Of a stretch of DNA of 64,000 nt, positions 17,639 to 26,164 are shown piece by piece. Under the pieces are notes generated by a model. That model ran no database searches, was not told the origin of the DNA, and was given only the letters and a program-made list of their open reading frames with translations. The position numbers and the translations under genes were made by a program. This DNA is from Streptomyces sp. NRRL S-340. GTDB lineage: Bacteria > Actinomycetota > Actinomycetes > Streptomycetales > Streptomycetaceae. The stretch spans positions 1-64,000 of the forward strand of contig NZ_JOIY01000027.1 in the NCBI RefSeq assembly GCF_000720185.1, in the 5' to 3' direction. Positions within the stretch are counted from its first letter, which is position 1. Each line of letters starts with the position of its first letter.

Positions 17639-19234
17639 TCACCGTTCGCGGCGCTCCAGCGGCTGGGTCGCCGGGCCCTGGAGCACGTTGCCCTCGGTGT
17701 CGAAACGCGAGCCGTGGCACGGGCACTCCCAGGCGCGCTCGGCGGAGTCGAAGGCGACCAGGCAGCCGAGGTGCGTGCACCGGGCGGAGAGCGTGTGCAG
17801 GTCGCCCCCGTCGTCCCGGTACACGGCGAGGTGGTCGAGACCGCTGCGGACCACCGCGCCCTCGCCCGGCGCGATGGCCTCCACCGGCGGTGTGGAGCGC
17901 AGCCGGTCGCCCACGAAGTGCCGCGCGACCTCGGCCTGGTTCTTCAGGAACGTCGGGGCCTCCCGTACGGCCGTCCGCAGCCGGCGCGGGTCGTACAGCT
18001 CCTGCCACGGGCAGTCCCGTCCGGTGATCAGCGCGGTGAGCAGCCGCCCCGCCATGATGCCGCCGCTCAGGCCCCAGCCGCCGAAGCCGGTCGCCACGTA
18101 GGTGTTGCGGGCGGCCTGGTGCAGCGGGCCGACCATCGGCACGGTGTCGGTGGGGTCGATGTCCTGGGTGGCCCAGGAGTACCGGAGGTCCGCTCCCGGG
18201 AAGTGCCCGCCCGCCCACTGCGTCAGCCGGTCGAAGCGGGCTGGGGTGTCACCGGTGCCGGGAGTGAAGTGCTCCCCGGTCACCACGAGCAGCCGCCGGC
18301 CGTCCTCGCCGGTCCCGTCCTCGTCGGCGGCGGTCCCCTCGGCCCCGAATTCGCGGTACGGCGCGGTCCGTACCGAACGGGTGTTCTCCTCCGGGGTGAT
18401 GTACATCCCGTCCGGGTCCTCCGCGGCGTCGACGGGCCCGGCCACGACCAGTTCCCGGCGCGGGGAGAGCCGGGCGAACAGCAGCGCCCGGTCGAAGATC
18501 GGGTAGTGCGTGGCGACCACGACGTGCCGGGCCCGGACGGTGGCGCCCGTCGCGGTCGTCACCCGGCACGGCTCGCCCTCGGTCAGACCCCGCACGACGG
18601 TGTTCTCGAACACCTGCCCGCCGCGCGCCACCAGGTCGGCCGTCAGGGCCAGCAGGTACTTGCGCGGATGGAACTGCGCCTGCCCGGCCACCCGCACCGC
18701 GCCCGCCACCGGGAACGGCAGCCCGGTCTCCGTCACGAACGACGCCGGCAGTCCCGCGTCCCGGGCCGCCTCCGCCTCGGCACGCACCTCCTCCACCCGG
18801 CCCGGATCGCGTACGTAGGTGTACGCGCTGCGGGTCTCCCACTCGCACTCGATGCCCAGTTCGTCCACCAGTTCCCAGGCGTGCTCCAGCGCCTCGCACT
18901 GCGAACGGGCGTACAGGCGGGCCGCCTGCGCGTCGCGGGTGCGGCGCAGCTTGTCGTAGACGAGGGTGTGCAGCGCCGTCAGCTTGGCGGTGGTGTGCCC
19001 GGTCACGCCCGCCGCGACCCGCCGCGCCTCCAGCACCGCCACGCCCAGCCCCGCCCGCGTCAGCTCGTACGCCGTGCTCAGCCCGGCCATGCCCGCGCCG
19101 ATCACGACGACGTCGACGTCCAGGTCCTCGGTCAGGGCGGGGCGCTCGGGCCCCGGTGCCGTCTCGACCCAGTACGAACCGGTGACGCGGCGCCGTCCGT
19201 GCCGCCGCTCCCGGCCCTGCTGATGTTCGCTCAT
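17639..19234 (-). CDS. FAD-dependent oxidoreductase with C-terminal Rieske domain
   Basis: A 531-residue two-domain protein. The N-terminal DAO-type flavin domain has VVVIGAGMAGLSTAYELTRAG (about 44-64) and spans to about residue 400. The C-terminal Rieske domain has the two [2Fe-2S] ligand pairs Cys486-x-His488 in CTHLGC and Cys504-x-x-His507 in CPCHGSRF. Such fusions are widespread in streptomycetes. The substrate is unknown, probably an amine or amino-acid-like compound, with electrons passed between flavin and iron-sulfur cluster. There is no signal peptide. It starts at ATG 19234. Confidence 0.9.
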   Translation of the reverse strand: MSEHQQGRERRHGRRRVTGSYWVETAPGPERPALTEDLDVDVVVIGAGMAGLSTAYELTRAGLGVAVLEARRVAAGVTGHTTAKLTALHTLVYDKLRRTRDAQAARLYARSQCEALEHAWELVDELGIECEWETRSAYTYVRDPGRVEEVRAEAEAARDAGLPASFVTETGLPFPVAGAVRVAGQAQFHPRKYLLALTADLVARGGQVFENTVVRGLTEGEPCRVTTATGATVRARHVVVATHYPIFDRALLFARLSPRRELVVAGPVDAAEDPDGMYITPEENTRSVRTAPYREFGAEGTAADEDGTGEDGRRLLVVTGEHFTPGTGDTPARFDRLTQWAGGHFPGADLRYSWATQDIDPTDTVPMVGPLHQAARNTYVATGFGGWGLSGGIMAGRLLTALITGRDCPWQELYDPRRLRTAVREAPTFLKNQAEVARHFVGDRLRSTPPVEAIAPGEGAVVRSGLDHLAVYRDDGGDLHTLSARCTHLGCLVAFDSAERAWECPCHGSRFDTEGNVLQGPATQPLERRER

Positions 19235-19306
19235 GGCCGCCGGGTACCCCGTCGCGGGCGGCCTGATCTCAGACGAGGGCGGCGCGCGCGGGACACCGCG
19301 GACCGG

Positions 19307-20266
19307 TCAGGGTTCGGCCTCGGACGGGGAGAAGGCGTCCGCGGCGGCCCGGACCGGCGTCACGGAAGCGGTGCCGGGTGTCCCCGAAGCGGTGTCGAGC
19401 GGGGCACCGGATGTGTCCGGGACCGGTGCCGTGCCGTTGCCGAGGGGCTTCGGCGTCCCGGACGGCGGGGGCGGAGCGGGCGCGGGTGCCTGCCCGGGGG
19501 GCTGCTGCTGGGCCGCCCTCTCCAGGAAGCGCAGCAGTTCGACGGGGAAGGGCAGGACGAGGGTCGAGTTCTTCTCCGTGGCCACCGCCGTCACCGTCTG
19601 CAGGAGCCGCAGTTGCAGCGCCGCGGGCGTGTCGGCCATCTGCTGGGCGGCCTCGGCGAGCTTCTTCGACGCCTGCAGTTCCGCGTCGGCGTTGATGATC
19701 CTCGCCCGCCGCTCCCGGTCGGCCTCCGCCTGCCGGGCCATGGACCGCTTCATCGTGTCCGGCAGGGAGACGTCCTTGATCTCCACCCGGTCGATCTGCA
19801 CGCCCCACCCGATGGCCGGGCTGTCGATCATCAGCTCCAGGCCCTGGTTGAGCTTCTCGCGGTTGGACAGCAGGTCGTCCAGGTCGCTCTTGCCGATGAT
19901 CGAGCGCAGGGAGGTCTGCGCCATCTGCGACACCGCGAACCGGTAGTCCTCGACCTGGATGACGGCGTTGGCCGGGTCGACCACCTTGAAGTAGACGACG
20001 GCGTCCACGCGCACGGTCACGTTGTCCCGGGTGATGCCCTCCTGGGCCGGGATCGGCAGCGTGACGATCTGCATGTTCACCTTGTAGAGCCGGTCCACGA
20101 AGGGAACGATCATGGTGAAGCCGGGCGGGCGCGGATCTCCGGCGAACCGCCCGAGCCGCAGCACCACCCCGCGTTCGTACTGCTTGACGACCCGCGCCGC
20201 CGCCGCGAGGTACACGAGACCGGCGCAGCCCGCGGCGATTACGGCGGTCAGTACGTCCTGAAGCAT
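19307..20266 (-). CDS. Slipin (SPFH/band 7 membrane protein)
   Basis: A 319-residue membrane scaffold protein. One N-terminal helix (about 5-25, LTAVIAAGCAGLVYLAAAAR) anchors it. The SPFH domain follows (VVKQYERGVVLRLGRFAG and PAQEGITRDNVTVRVDAVVY), then a coiled coil rich in Ala, Glu and Arg (about 180-225). The C-terminal 60 residues are rich in Pro, Gly and Ala. Slipins organise membrane microdomains and often work with an NfeD protein, but none is encoded beside it here. It starts at ATG 20266. The 275 bp to the SulP gene upstream are extremely GC-rich and hold no recognisable gene. Confidence 0.9.
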   Translation of the reverse strand: MLQDVLTAVIAAGCAGLVYLAAAARVVKQYERGVVLRLGRFAGDPRPPGFTMIVPFVDRLYKVNMQIVTLPIPAQEGITRDNVTVRVDAVVYFKVVDPANAVIQVEDYRFAVSQMAQTSLRSIIGKSDLDDLLSNREKLNQGLELMIDSPAIGWGVQIDRVEIKDVSLPDTMKRSMARQAEADRERRARIINADAELQASKKLAEAAQQMADTPAALQLRLLQTVTAVATEKNSTLVLPFPVELLRFLERAAQQQPPGQAPAPAPPPPSGTPKPLGNGTAPVPDTSGAPLDTASGTPGTASVTPVRAAADAFSPSEAEP

Positions 20267-20541
20267 GATGACGACTCCTCGGCCAGTCGTCCGAACGCCC
20301 GTGAGGGGCCTTGTTCAACGATATGCCCGCCCCGAGAACACGGTCGAGTCCCCGCCGGGGACGGCCGGCCGGGCAGCGGGCAAGGGCGGCCGGACGACGG
20401 GCGGGCGGGGCGGCCCGGTCGGCCCGGCGGGGCGGGCGGCCCGCGTCGCCGTCCGCCCTGGCGCCGGCTCGCCGCCGTCGCCCCGCGTCACTGCGCCGCG
20501 CCGCCCGCCCCGCCGTCCTCACCGCGCCGGCGGTCCTGCCG

Positions 20542-22065
20542 TCAAGGCGCCGGCGCCAGCAGTCTCACCGGCTCCGTCTCCGCCGTGCTGTGGCGTTCGG
20601 CCCAGGTCTCCAGGGCCGTGCGGCAGGCGTGGTCGAGGTGGTGCAGGCCGGCGAGGTGCAGTTCGACCGGGCGGTCCCGGGGGAGGGACTCCAGGCTGTC
20701 GAGGATCCTCGGCAGCCGCAGGAACGTCGCGTTGCCCGTCAGGTACGCCTGGACCGGGCCCGCGCCCTTGTCGACGACGTCCAGCTTCACGTGGGAGGCC
20801 TCCCAGGCGGTCTTGACGACCGAGAGGGCCAGCCCGATCAGCACGCCCTCGAACATGTTCAGCACGACGATGGACACGGCCGTCGCCACCAGGACCAGCA
20901 CCTCGCCCCGGTGCGTGCGCCACAGCGAGGCCACCTGGCGGAAGGGGATCAGCTTCCAGCCCGCGTGCACGAGGATGCCGGCGAGCGCGGGCAGCGGTAT
21001 GAGCGCCAGCGCGGACGGCAGCAGCGCCGCGAACAGCAGCAGCCACACCCCGTGCAGCACCCGGGACGCCTTGGTGCGCGCACCGGCCCGCACGTTGGCC
21101 GAACTGCGGACGATCACGGCGGTCATCGGCAGCGCGCCGAGCAGCCCGCACACGCAGTTGCCCGCGCCCTGGGCCATCAGTTCCCTGTCGTACCGGGTGC
21201 GCGGTCCGTCGTGCAGCCGGTCCACGGCCGCCGCGCTGAACAGGCTCTCCGCCGAGGCGATGAGCGTGAAGGCGAGGACGGTTCCGTAGACCGCGGGGCC
21301 GGCCAGTTCGCCGAAGGCCCCGGCGCCGGGCGGCTGGACCGCGTCGAACAGGCCCTGGACCCGGACCGTGGCGACGGGCAGGCCGGACGCGAGGGAGACG
21401 AGCGTGGCCAGGACCACCGCGACCAGGGCGCCCGGGACGGCGCGCACGCCCGTCCACAGCCGCCGCGCCGCCCCGCCGGCCCGGGTGCGGTCCGGCAGGC
21501 GCGTCCACAGCACCAGCACGGCGACGGTGCCCGCGCCGAGTGCGAGGGAGGCCGCCGCCCCGGTACTGCCCAGGGCGCCGACGAGCGCTCCCGGCAGCCC
21601 GGTGATCTTGTCGAGGCCGGCGGCCGGGGCCTTCAGCCCGGCCGCCGTGTAGAGCTGACCGGCGATGAGCACGAGCCCGATGCCGGCCAGCATCCCCTCG
21701 ACCACGGAGACCGAGATGGCCCGGAACCAGCGCCCGAGCCGCAGCGCGCCCATGGCGAGCTGGAGCAGCCCCGCGCACAGCACGATCACGCCCAGCACGG
21801 GCAGCCCGAACTCGCGGACGGCCTCGAACACGAGCACGGTCAGTCCGGCGGCCGGCCCGGACACCTGCAGACTGCTGCCCGGCAGGAATCCGGTGACCAG
21901 ACCGCCCACGATGCCCGTGACGAGGCCGAGTTCGGCCGGTACGCCCGAGGCGACGGCCACGCCGACGCACAGCGGCAGCGCGACGAGGAAGACGACGAGG
22001 GAGGCGGTGAAGTCCTGCCGGAGGAAGGGGAACCTGGATATCGCGGTCTTCACGGCGGCGCTCAC
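20542..22065 (-). CDS. SulP-family anion (probably bicarbonate) transporter
   Basis: A 507-residue polytopic membrane protein. SFLRQDFTASL-like sequence and VFLVALPLCVGVAVASGVPAELG at about residues 15-45 are the SulP N-terminal signature. About ten to twelve helices follow, with conserved GSSLQVSGPAAGL and MTAVIVRSSANVRAGARTK segments. A short C-terminal STAS domain begins near residue 410. The GTG start at 22065 overlaps the stop of the carbonic anhydrase gene (GTGA), so the two are translationally coupled. SulP proteins carry sulfate, bicarbonate or other anions. Coupling to carbonic anhydrase points to bicarbonate, as with BicA-type transporters, but this is an inference from context. Confidence 0.9.
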   Translation of the reverse strand: MSAAVKTAISRFPFLRQDFTASLVVFLVALPLCVGVAVASGVPAELGLVTGIVGGLVTGFLPGSSLQVSGPAAGLTVLVFEAVREFGLPVLGVIVLCAGLLQLAMGALRLGRWFRAISVSVVEGMLAGIGLVLIAGQLYTAAGLKAPAAGLDKITGLPGALVGALGSTGAAASLALGAGTVAVLVLWTRLPDRTRAGGAARRLWTGVRAVPGALVAVVLATLVSLASGLPVATVRVQGLFDAVQPPGAGAFGELAGPAVYGTVLAFTLIASAESLFSAAAVDRLHDGPRTRYDRELMAQGAGNCVCGLLGALPMTAVIVRSSANVRAGARTKASRVLHGVWLLLFAALLPSALALIPLPALAGILVHAGWKLIPFRQVASLWRTHRGEVLVLVATAVSIVVLNMFEGVLIGLALSVVKTAWEASHVKLDVVDKGAGPVQAYLTGNATFLRLPRILDSLESLPRDRPVELHLAGLHHLDHACRTALETWAERHSTAETEPVRLLAPAP

Positions 22066-22640
22066 AGGGCCGTGAAGGTGTCGGTCCGCGGCCGGTGCGC
22101 GAGGACGGCACCGGTGTGCACCTCGTAGTACCAGGCGTGCAGGGACACGGTCCCGTCGGCCAGCCCGCGCGCGACGCACGGGTACGAGCGCAGCCGCAGC
22201 AGCTGCGTGAGGACATGGCTCTGGACGCCCTCGGCGACGCACGGGTCCTCGGCCGGTCCCGTCGGCGGGGGTGTGGCGCCCGCCAGCCAGTCGCGCACCG
22301 CGGGGACGGCGTCGAGGTCGTCACCGCGGACCAGGGCGCCGACGGCGCCGCAGTGCGAGTGACCGCAGACCACGACGTCCCGCACGCCGAGCACCTGCAC
22401 GGCGTACTCGACGGTGGCGGCCTCGCCGGTGGGACGGGCCGGGTCGTACGGCGGCACGATGTTGCCCGCGGTGCGCAGCTCGAAGAGCTGGCCGGGGCGC
22501 GCGCCGGTGATGAGGGCCGGGACGACCCGTGAGTCGGAGCAGGTGATGAACAGGACCTGGGGGGACTGGCCCGCGGCGAGTTCGGCGAACTCCTCGGGGC
22601 GCTGTCCGAACGTACGGGCGTTGTCGATGAGCGGCTGCAT
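22062..22640 (-). CDS. Beta-class carbonic anhydrase
   Basis: Interconverts CO2 and bicarbonate in the cytoplasm. The 192-residue protein has the zinc site of beta carbonic anhydrases: Cys and the Asp-Arg dyad in ITCSDSRVVP, and His and Cys in CGHSHCGAVG. AGNIVPPYDP is also a family motif. ATG 22640 is preceded by GGAGGAG, 9 nt upstream. The frame continues to 22688, but the extra residues are not family-like. The stop overlaps the start of the SulP transporter gene, so the pair makes a bicarbonate uptake or hydration unit. Confidence 0.95.
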   Translation of the reverse strand: MQPLIDNARTFGQRPEEFAELAAGQSPQVLFITCSDSRVVPALITGARPGQLFELRTAGNIVPPYDPARPTGEAATVEYAVQVLGVRDVVVCGHSHCGAVGALVRGDDLDAVPAVRDWLAGATPPPTGPAEDPCVAEGVQSHVLTQLLRLRSYPCVARGLADGTVSLHAWYYEVHTGAVLAHRPRTDTFTAL

Positions 22641-22730
22641 GTGCGGTGACTCCTCCTGGCGCGCCGCGCGGGCGCGTCGGACTGACACGACAGAGGTGGG
22701 GGGTGTGCGCGAGGGAGACGGGTGCGCGGT

Positions 22731-23120
22731 TCAGCAGCGGAAGACCTGGAGCGCGGCCGGGGTGGCGCCGGTCAGGGGTCTTGGCGGGCGGGCGGACGGG
22801 ACGACGCCGGGCCCGGCCGCTTCGTGGGCGGCGGCGGGCCGCTGTCCGCGGGCCGGGGGGTGCGGGGGGCCGGCGGTCCGGTGACAGGCGCGGGCGCGCA
22901 CCGGTCCGGCCGGGTCATGGGCCGGGGCGCGCTCGCGCGGGGCGGCGCGCTCCTCCTGCTGCGACGCGCCGAGCGGGGTGCCGCCGGGCTGCGCCGCGGC
23001 CCCGGCGTGGTGCCCTGCCTGCGCGGATGCCAGGGGGGCGGCCGGTGCGGCGAGGACGAGGGCGAGCAGGGCGGCGGTGAGGAGCGCGAGTGCGGCACGG
23101 GCCGCCGGGCCTCGGAACAT
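22731..23120 (-). CDS. Hypothetical exported protein
   Basis: A 129-residue protein with an N-terminal hydrophobic segment (AALALLTAALLALVLAAPAA, about 8-27) that would act as a signal peptide or anchor. The rest is rich in Ala, Pro, His and Arg, with one internal Cys and one at the very C terminus (VFRC). I recognise no family. A strong ribosome site (GGAGGGAGG) sits before ATG 23120, and a promoter-like sequence lies 25-50 bp upstream, which supports it as a real gene. It ends 90 bp before the carbonic anhydrase start on the same strand. Confidence 0.6.
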   Translation of the reverse strand: MFRGPAARAALALLTAALLALVLAAPAAPLASAQAGHHAGAAAQPGGTPLGASQQEERAAPRERAPAHDPAGPVRARACHRTAGPPHPPARGQRPAAAHEAAGPGVVPSARPPRPLTGATPAALQVFRC

Positions 23121-23144
23121 GCGCCTCCCTCCGCACCGCACGTA

Positions 23145-23172
23145 GCTCTAGAACACACCAAGGATTGGTCAA
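23145..23172 (-). promoter_or_regulatory. Probable sigma-70-type promoter of the exported-protein gene
   Basis: On the minus strand there is TTGACC (23172-23167), a 16-bp spacer, then TAGAGC (23150-23145), 24 bp before the ATG at 23120. A second TTGACC lies 11 bp upstream (23183-23178), giving a tandem half-site pattern that could also be an operator. The region is notably AT-richer than its surroundings. A small CGCCGT/ACGGCG hairpin lies at 23222-23236. Confidence 0.5.
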
Positions 23173-23377
23173 TGGATGGTCAAGAAGCACGATAACCCGG
23201 CATGGCTTTCCGCTGGGTTAACGCCGTGTTACGGCGCGTAAGGCGCCCGAAAAGTGTGCTGGTGTTGGCGCGAACCGGACGCCGGCGTGCGGTGATGCCG
23301 CCCGGATGTTCGGACAGGTCGCCCGTGAGTTCGAGTAAAGGCCACCGCTCGGCCGGTGCCGGCCGCGGCTGGCCGGG

Positions 23378-24490
23378 TCAGGCGGTCTCGACCAGGCCCT
23401 TGGCGTCGCGGGCGAGGGCGGTGAGCCGGGATATCGCGCGGAAGTACTTCTTGCGGTAGCCGCCGTTCAGCATCTCCTCGCTGAACAGCCGGTCGAACGG
23501 CAGGCCGGAGGCCAGGACCGGCACCTCACGGTCGTAGAGCCGGTCCGCGAGCACGACGAGCCGCAGCGCGGTCGACTGGTCGGGCACCGGCCCCACCCCG
23601 GTCAGGCACACGGCCCCCAGACCGTCGGTCAGCGCACCGTAGCGGCTCGGGTGCACCCTGGCCAGGTGCTCCAGGAGCTGGGCGAAGTCGTCGAGCGAGG
23701 CGTTCTCGGTGGTGTGCGCCGCCTTCGTGACCTGCTCGTCGGAGAAGGGCGCGGGAGCCTCGGGCAGACCCCGGTGGCGGTAGTCCTCGCCGTCGATGCG
23801 CAGGGTACGGAAGTGCGCCGACAGGCCCTGGATCTCGCGCAGGAAGTCGGCGGCGGCGAAGCGGCCCTCGCCGAGCTTGCCCGGCAGCGTGTTGGAGGTG
23901 GCGGCGAGCGCGACCCCCGCCTCGACCAGGCGGCCGAGCAGGGTGGACACGAGCACCGTGTCGCCGGGGTCGTCCAGCTCGAACTCGTCGATGCACAGCA
24001 GCCGGTGCCCGGAGAGCGTCTGGACCGTCTTCTGGAAGCCCAGGGCGCCCACCAGGTTGGTCAGCTCCACGAACGTGCCGAACGCCTTGAGCGCGGGCTC
24101 GGCCTCGGTGGCGTGCCACAGGGAGGCGAGCAGGTGCGTCTTGCCGACGCCGTAACCGCCGTCCAGGTAGACGCCGCGCGGTGCGGCCGGGGTCTTCGGC
24201 GTCTTGCTCCGGGCCCTGCCGAAGCCGAAGAGGCCGCGCCGGGCGGAACCGGCGCCGGGCGCGCCGCCGAGTCCGGCGGCGAACTCCTCCAGGACGTGCA
24301 CCGCCTCCGTCTGGCTCGGCTGCTTCGGGTCCGGGATGTACGTCGCGAAGCGCACCGAGTCGAACCGCGGCGGCGGCACCATCTCGGCGACCAGCCGGTC
24401 CGCCGGGACGTGCGGCTCGCGGGCGCACAGGGAGAGCGGGGCGGCACCGGTCACGGGGGTGGGCCGGGAGGCGGCTGTGGAGGACGACAC
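23378..24490 (-). CDS. zapE: Cell division protein ZapE (AFG1-like ATPase)
   Basis: A 370-residue AAA-type ATPase of the ZapE/AFG1 family, linked to Z-ring function in proteobacteria; its role in streptomycetes is unproven. Walker A is GGYGVGKTHLLASLW and Walker B is LLCIDEFELDD. ATSNTLPGKLGEGRF is the sensor segment, and RIDGEDYRHRGLP is typical of the family. A short basic linker (about 85-105) sits before Walker A. GTG 24490 is preceded by GGGGAA; the frame is open to 24529. The gene is divergent from the reductase at 24528, with the start codons only 37 bp apart, so their promoters must overlap. Confidence 0.92.
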   Translation of the reverse strand: MSSSTAASRPTPVTGAAPLSLCAREPHVPADRLVAEMVPPPRFDSVRFATYIPDPKQPSQTEAVHVLEEFAAGLGGAPGAGSARRGLFGFGRARSKTPKTPAAPRGVYLDGGYGVGKTHLLASLWHATEAEPALKAFGTFVELTNLVGALGFQKTVQTLSGHRLLCIDEFELDDPGDTVLVSTLLGRLVEAGVALAATSNTLPGKLGEGRFAAADFLREIQGLSAHFRTLRIDGEDYRHRGLPEAPAPFSDEQVTKAAHTTENASLDDFAQLLEHLARVHPSRYGALTDGLGAVCLTGVGPVPDQSTALRLVVLADRLYDREVPVLASGLPFDRLFSEEMLNGGYRKKYFRAISRLTALARDAKGLVETA

Positions 24491-24527
24491 GGTTCCCCAT
24501 GGTAAGCCGCGTGGAACACTGCACGGC

Positions 24528-25355
24528 ATGCGACGCCTGTTCCCTGTGACCGACGAAACAGCAGCCCAGACCTCGCGCGGGGCCGCCGGGGCCGGCGGTG
24601 AGCGCGTGAGCGCCGCCCTCGCGGACCGGGAGTGGACCCTCGCCGAGCTGGCCGAGGCCTACGCCTATCCCGAGCCCGCGGCCGGCGGCCGGGAGCCCTG
24701 GCTGCGGGCCAACATGGTCTCCACGCTCGACGGGGCGGCGCAGCACGAGGGCCGTTCGCAGCCCATCTCCGGCGCCGCCGACATGCGGATCTTCGGCACG
24801 CTGCGGGCGCTGGCCGACGTGGTGGTGGTCGGCGCCGAGACGGTACGGCAGGAGGGGTACCGTCCGGCCCGCGCGCGCGGGGAGTTCGCGGCCGTGCGGG
24901 CGGCGGCCGGGCAGGGGCCGGCCCCGGCGATCGCGGTCGTCACCGCCGGTCTGGAGCTGGACTTCTCCCTGCCGCTGTTCACCTCGCCCCTGGTGCCCAC
25001 GCTGATCCTCACGGGCGCCGCCGCGGCTCCCGACCGGATCGCGGCGGCCGAGCGGGCGGGGGCGCGCGTGGTGACCGCGGGCGACGGCGTGGGCATCGAC
25101 CCCCCGCGTGCGGTGCGGGCGCTGGCCGGACTGGGCCACACCCGTCTGCTGACCGAGGGCGGTCCGCGTCTGCTCGGGCAGATGGTGGCCTCCGGGGTCC
25201 TGGACGAGCTGTGCCTGACCGTCTCGCCGACGCTGACCGCGGGCGACGCCCAGCGCATCGCGGGCGGCCCCCCGGTCGCCGTCCCGCACCGTTTCGCCCT
25301 GGCCTCCCTGCTGGAGGAGGAGGGGTTCCTGTTCAGCCGCTACCAGCGGGTGTGA
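24528..25355 (+). CDS. RibD C-terminal-type pyrimidine reductase
   Basis: A 275-residue protein made of a RibD_C reductase domain without the deaminase half. RANMVSTLDGAAQHEGRSQP carries the family's substrate loop. VVVVGAETVRQEGYRP and LLTEGGPRLLGQMVASG match the NADPH-binding segments. In riboflavin synthesis this domain reduces the ribosyl side chain of a pyrimidine, but stand-alone actinobacterial copies may act elsewhere, for example on folate- or deazaflavin-related pyrimidines. It starts at ATG 24528, back to back with zapE. A long perfect hairpin follows the stop. Confidence 0.85.
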   Translation: MRRLFPVTDETAAQTSRGAAGAGGERVSAALADREWTLAELAEAYAYPEPAAGGREPWLRANMVSTLDGAAQHEGRSQPISGAADMRIFGTLRALADVVVVGAETVRQEGYRPARARGEFAAVRAAAGQGPAPAIAVVTAGLELDFSLPLFTSPLVPTLILTGAAAAPDRIAAAERAGARVVTAGDGVGIDPPRAVRALAGLGHTRLLTEGGPRLLGQMVASGVLDELCLTVSPTLTAGDAQRIAGGPPVAVPHRFALASLLEEEGFLFSRYQRV

Positions 25356-25415
25356 CGACCGGGCGCCGGTCCGCCCCGGGCGTGACGAGGAGGCGCCGCC
25401 CCCGTCACTTCCGCC

Positions 25416-25453
25416 CCGGGACCTCCCGGCCGGGGCCGGCCGGGAGGTCCCGG
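25416..25453 (+). terminator. Hairpin terminator after the reductase gene
   Basis: A perfect 16-bp stem (25416-25431, CCGGGACCTCCCGGCC, with 25438-25453) and 6-nt loop, 60 bp after the reductase stop. It separates this gene from the next gene on the same strand. Confidence 0.75.
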
Positions 25454-25617
25454 CGTCGCCCGAAAGCGGAATTGGTAATTCCGTTCAGGTGGTGGCAGCG
25501 GGAGGAATTCCGGCGATACCCGTGCGATCACAGGGCAGGATGGTTTCTGCGGGGGCTGTTTCCGGCCCACACGGAGGTAGCGAGAGGGCGCGGCCCTCAC
25601 ACGAGAAAGGGCGTCTG

Positions 25618-26091
25618 GTGTTCACAAGCGTACTGATGATCGAGAAGGCCCTGACGTCCGCCGACGTGGAGTTCGTCACGACGTTGCACGGGGAGGAGGC
25701 GGTCCGCTTCGAGGTGCTGCTCCAGCCGCGCGGGGACCAGGCGGACCGGCTGCTGCGGGCCATCGACGACATCGCCCTCGGCGAGATCGACGAGGCCGCG
25801 CGCGAGGGCGGGACACCCGAGGGCGAGGCCGCCAAGGGCGAGGGCGAACAGGCCCTGGACGTCTCCCTCAGGGCGCTGCGCGCCGCCGGTGCCGACGCCG
25901 AGGGCCGGCTCGTCGAGAACCACCCGCTGGACGCCCTCAGATCCCTGGTCGCCCAGGCCGGGGCGGACGAGGTGATCGTGCTGACCGACCCGCACTACGT
26001 GGAGGAGTTCTTCCACCGCGACTGGGCCTCGCGGGCCCGCCACAAGGTCGGCGTGCCGGTCCTGAAGCTCTTCTCCCACAGCAAGGCATAG
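25618..26091 (+). CDS. Conserved protein of unknown function upstream of murC
   Basis: A 157-residue soluble protein. The N-terminal half (MIEKALTSADVEFVTTLHGE and VLLQPRGDQADRLLRAIDDI) and C-terminal half (ALRSLVAQAGADEVIVLTDP and HYVEEFFHRDWASRARHKVG) look like one alpha/beta domain, somewhat like universal stress proteins in its last 60 residues. I recall close relatives in Streptomyces labelled indole-3-glycerol phosphate synthase, but it lacks that enzyme's length and motifs, so I do not accept the label. GTG 25618 follows a GAAAGGG ribosome site; ATG 25636 is an alternative. It precedes murC by 73 bp and may be cotranscribed with it. Confidence 0.75.
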   Translation: MFTSVLMIEKALTSADVEFVTTLHGEEAVRFEVLLQPRGDQADRLLRAIDDIALGEIDEAAREGGTPEGEAAKGEGEQALDVSLRALRAAGADAEGRLVENHPLDALRSLVAQAGADEVIVLTDPHYVEEFFHRDWASRARHKVGVPVLKLFSHSKA

Positions 26092-26164
26092 GCTGGGGCG
26101 GCGCCCGCGCCCGCGGTGCGCCGCACGCCCGTACCGACGCCGCACCACCTGGGGAGAACAGCGC

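Noticed and set aside
17714..21289. A 1191-codon plus-strand frame
   Set aside because: It runs antisense across three well-supported genes (Rieske oxidoreductase, slipin, SulP) and has no domain of its own.
20311..22128. A 605-codon frame antisense to the SulP gene
   Set aside because: Charged low-complexity shadow; the SulP and carbonic anhydrase genes on the other strand overlap by GTGA and are clearly coding.
23202..23459. An 85-codon plus-strand frame between the exported-protein gene and zapE
   Set aside because: Poor codon bias, Arg-rich product, overlap with the zapE 3' end, and it lies over a likely promoter region of the opposite strand.
25618..26091. Label indole-3-glycerol phosphate synthase for the 157-aa protein
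   Set aside because: The true enzyme is a ~260-residue TIM barrel with motifs that are absent here, and no trp genes are nearby.
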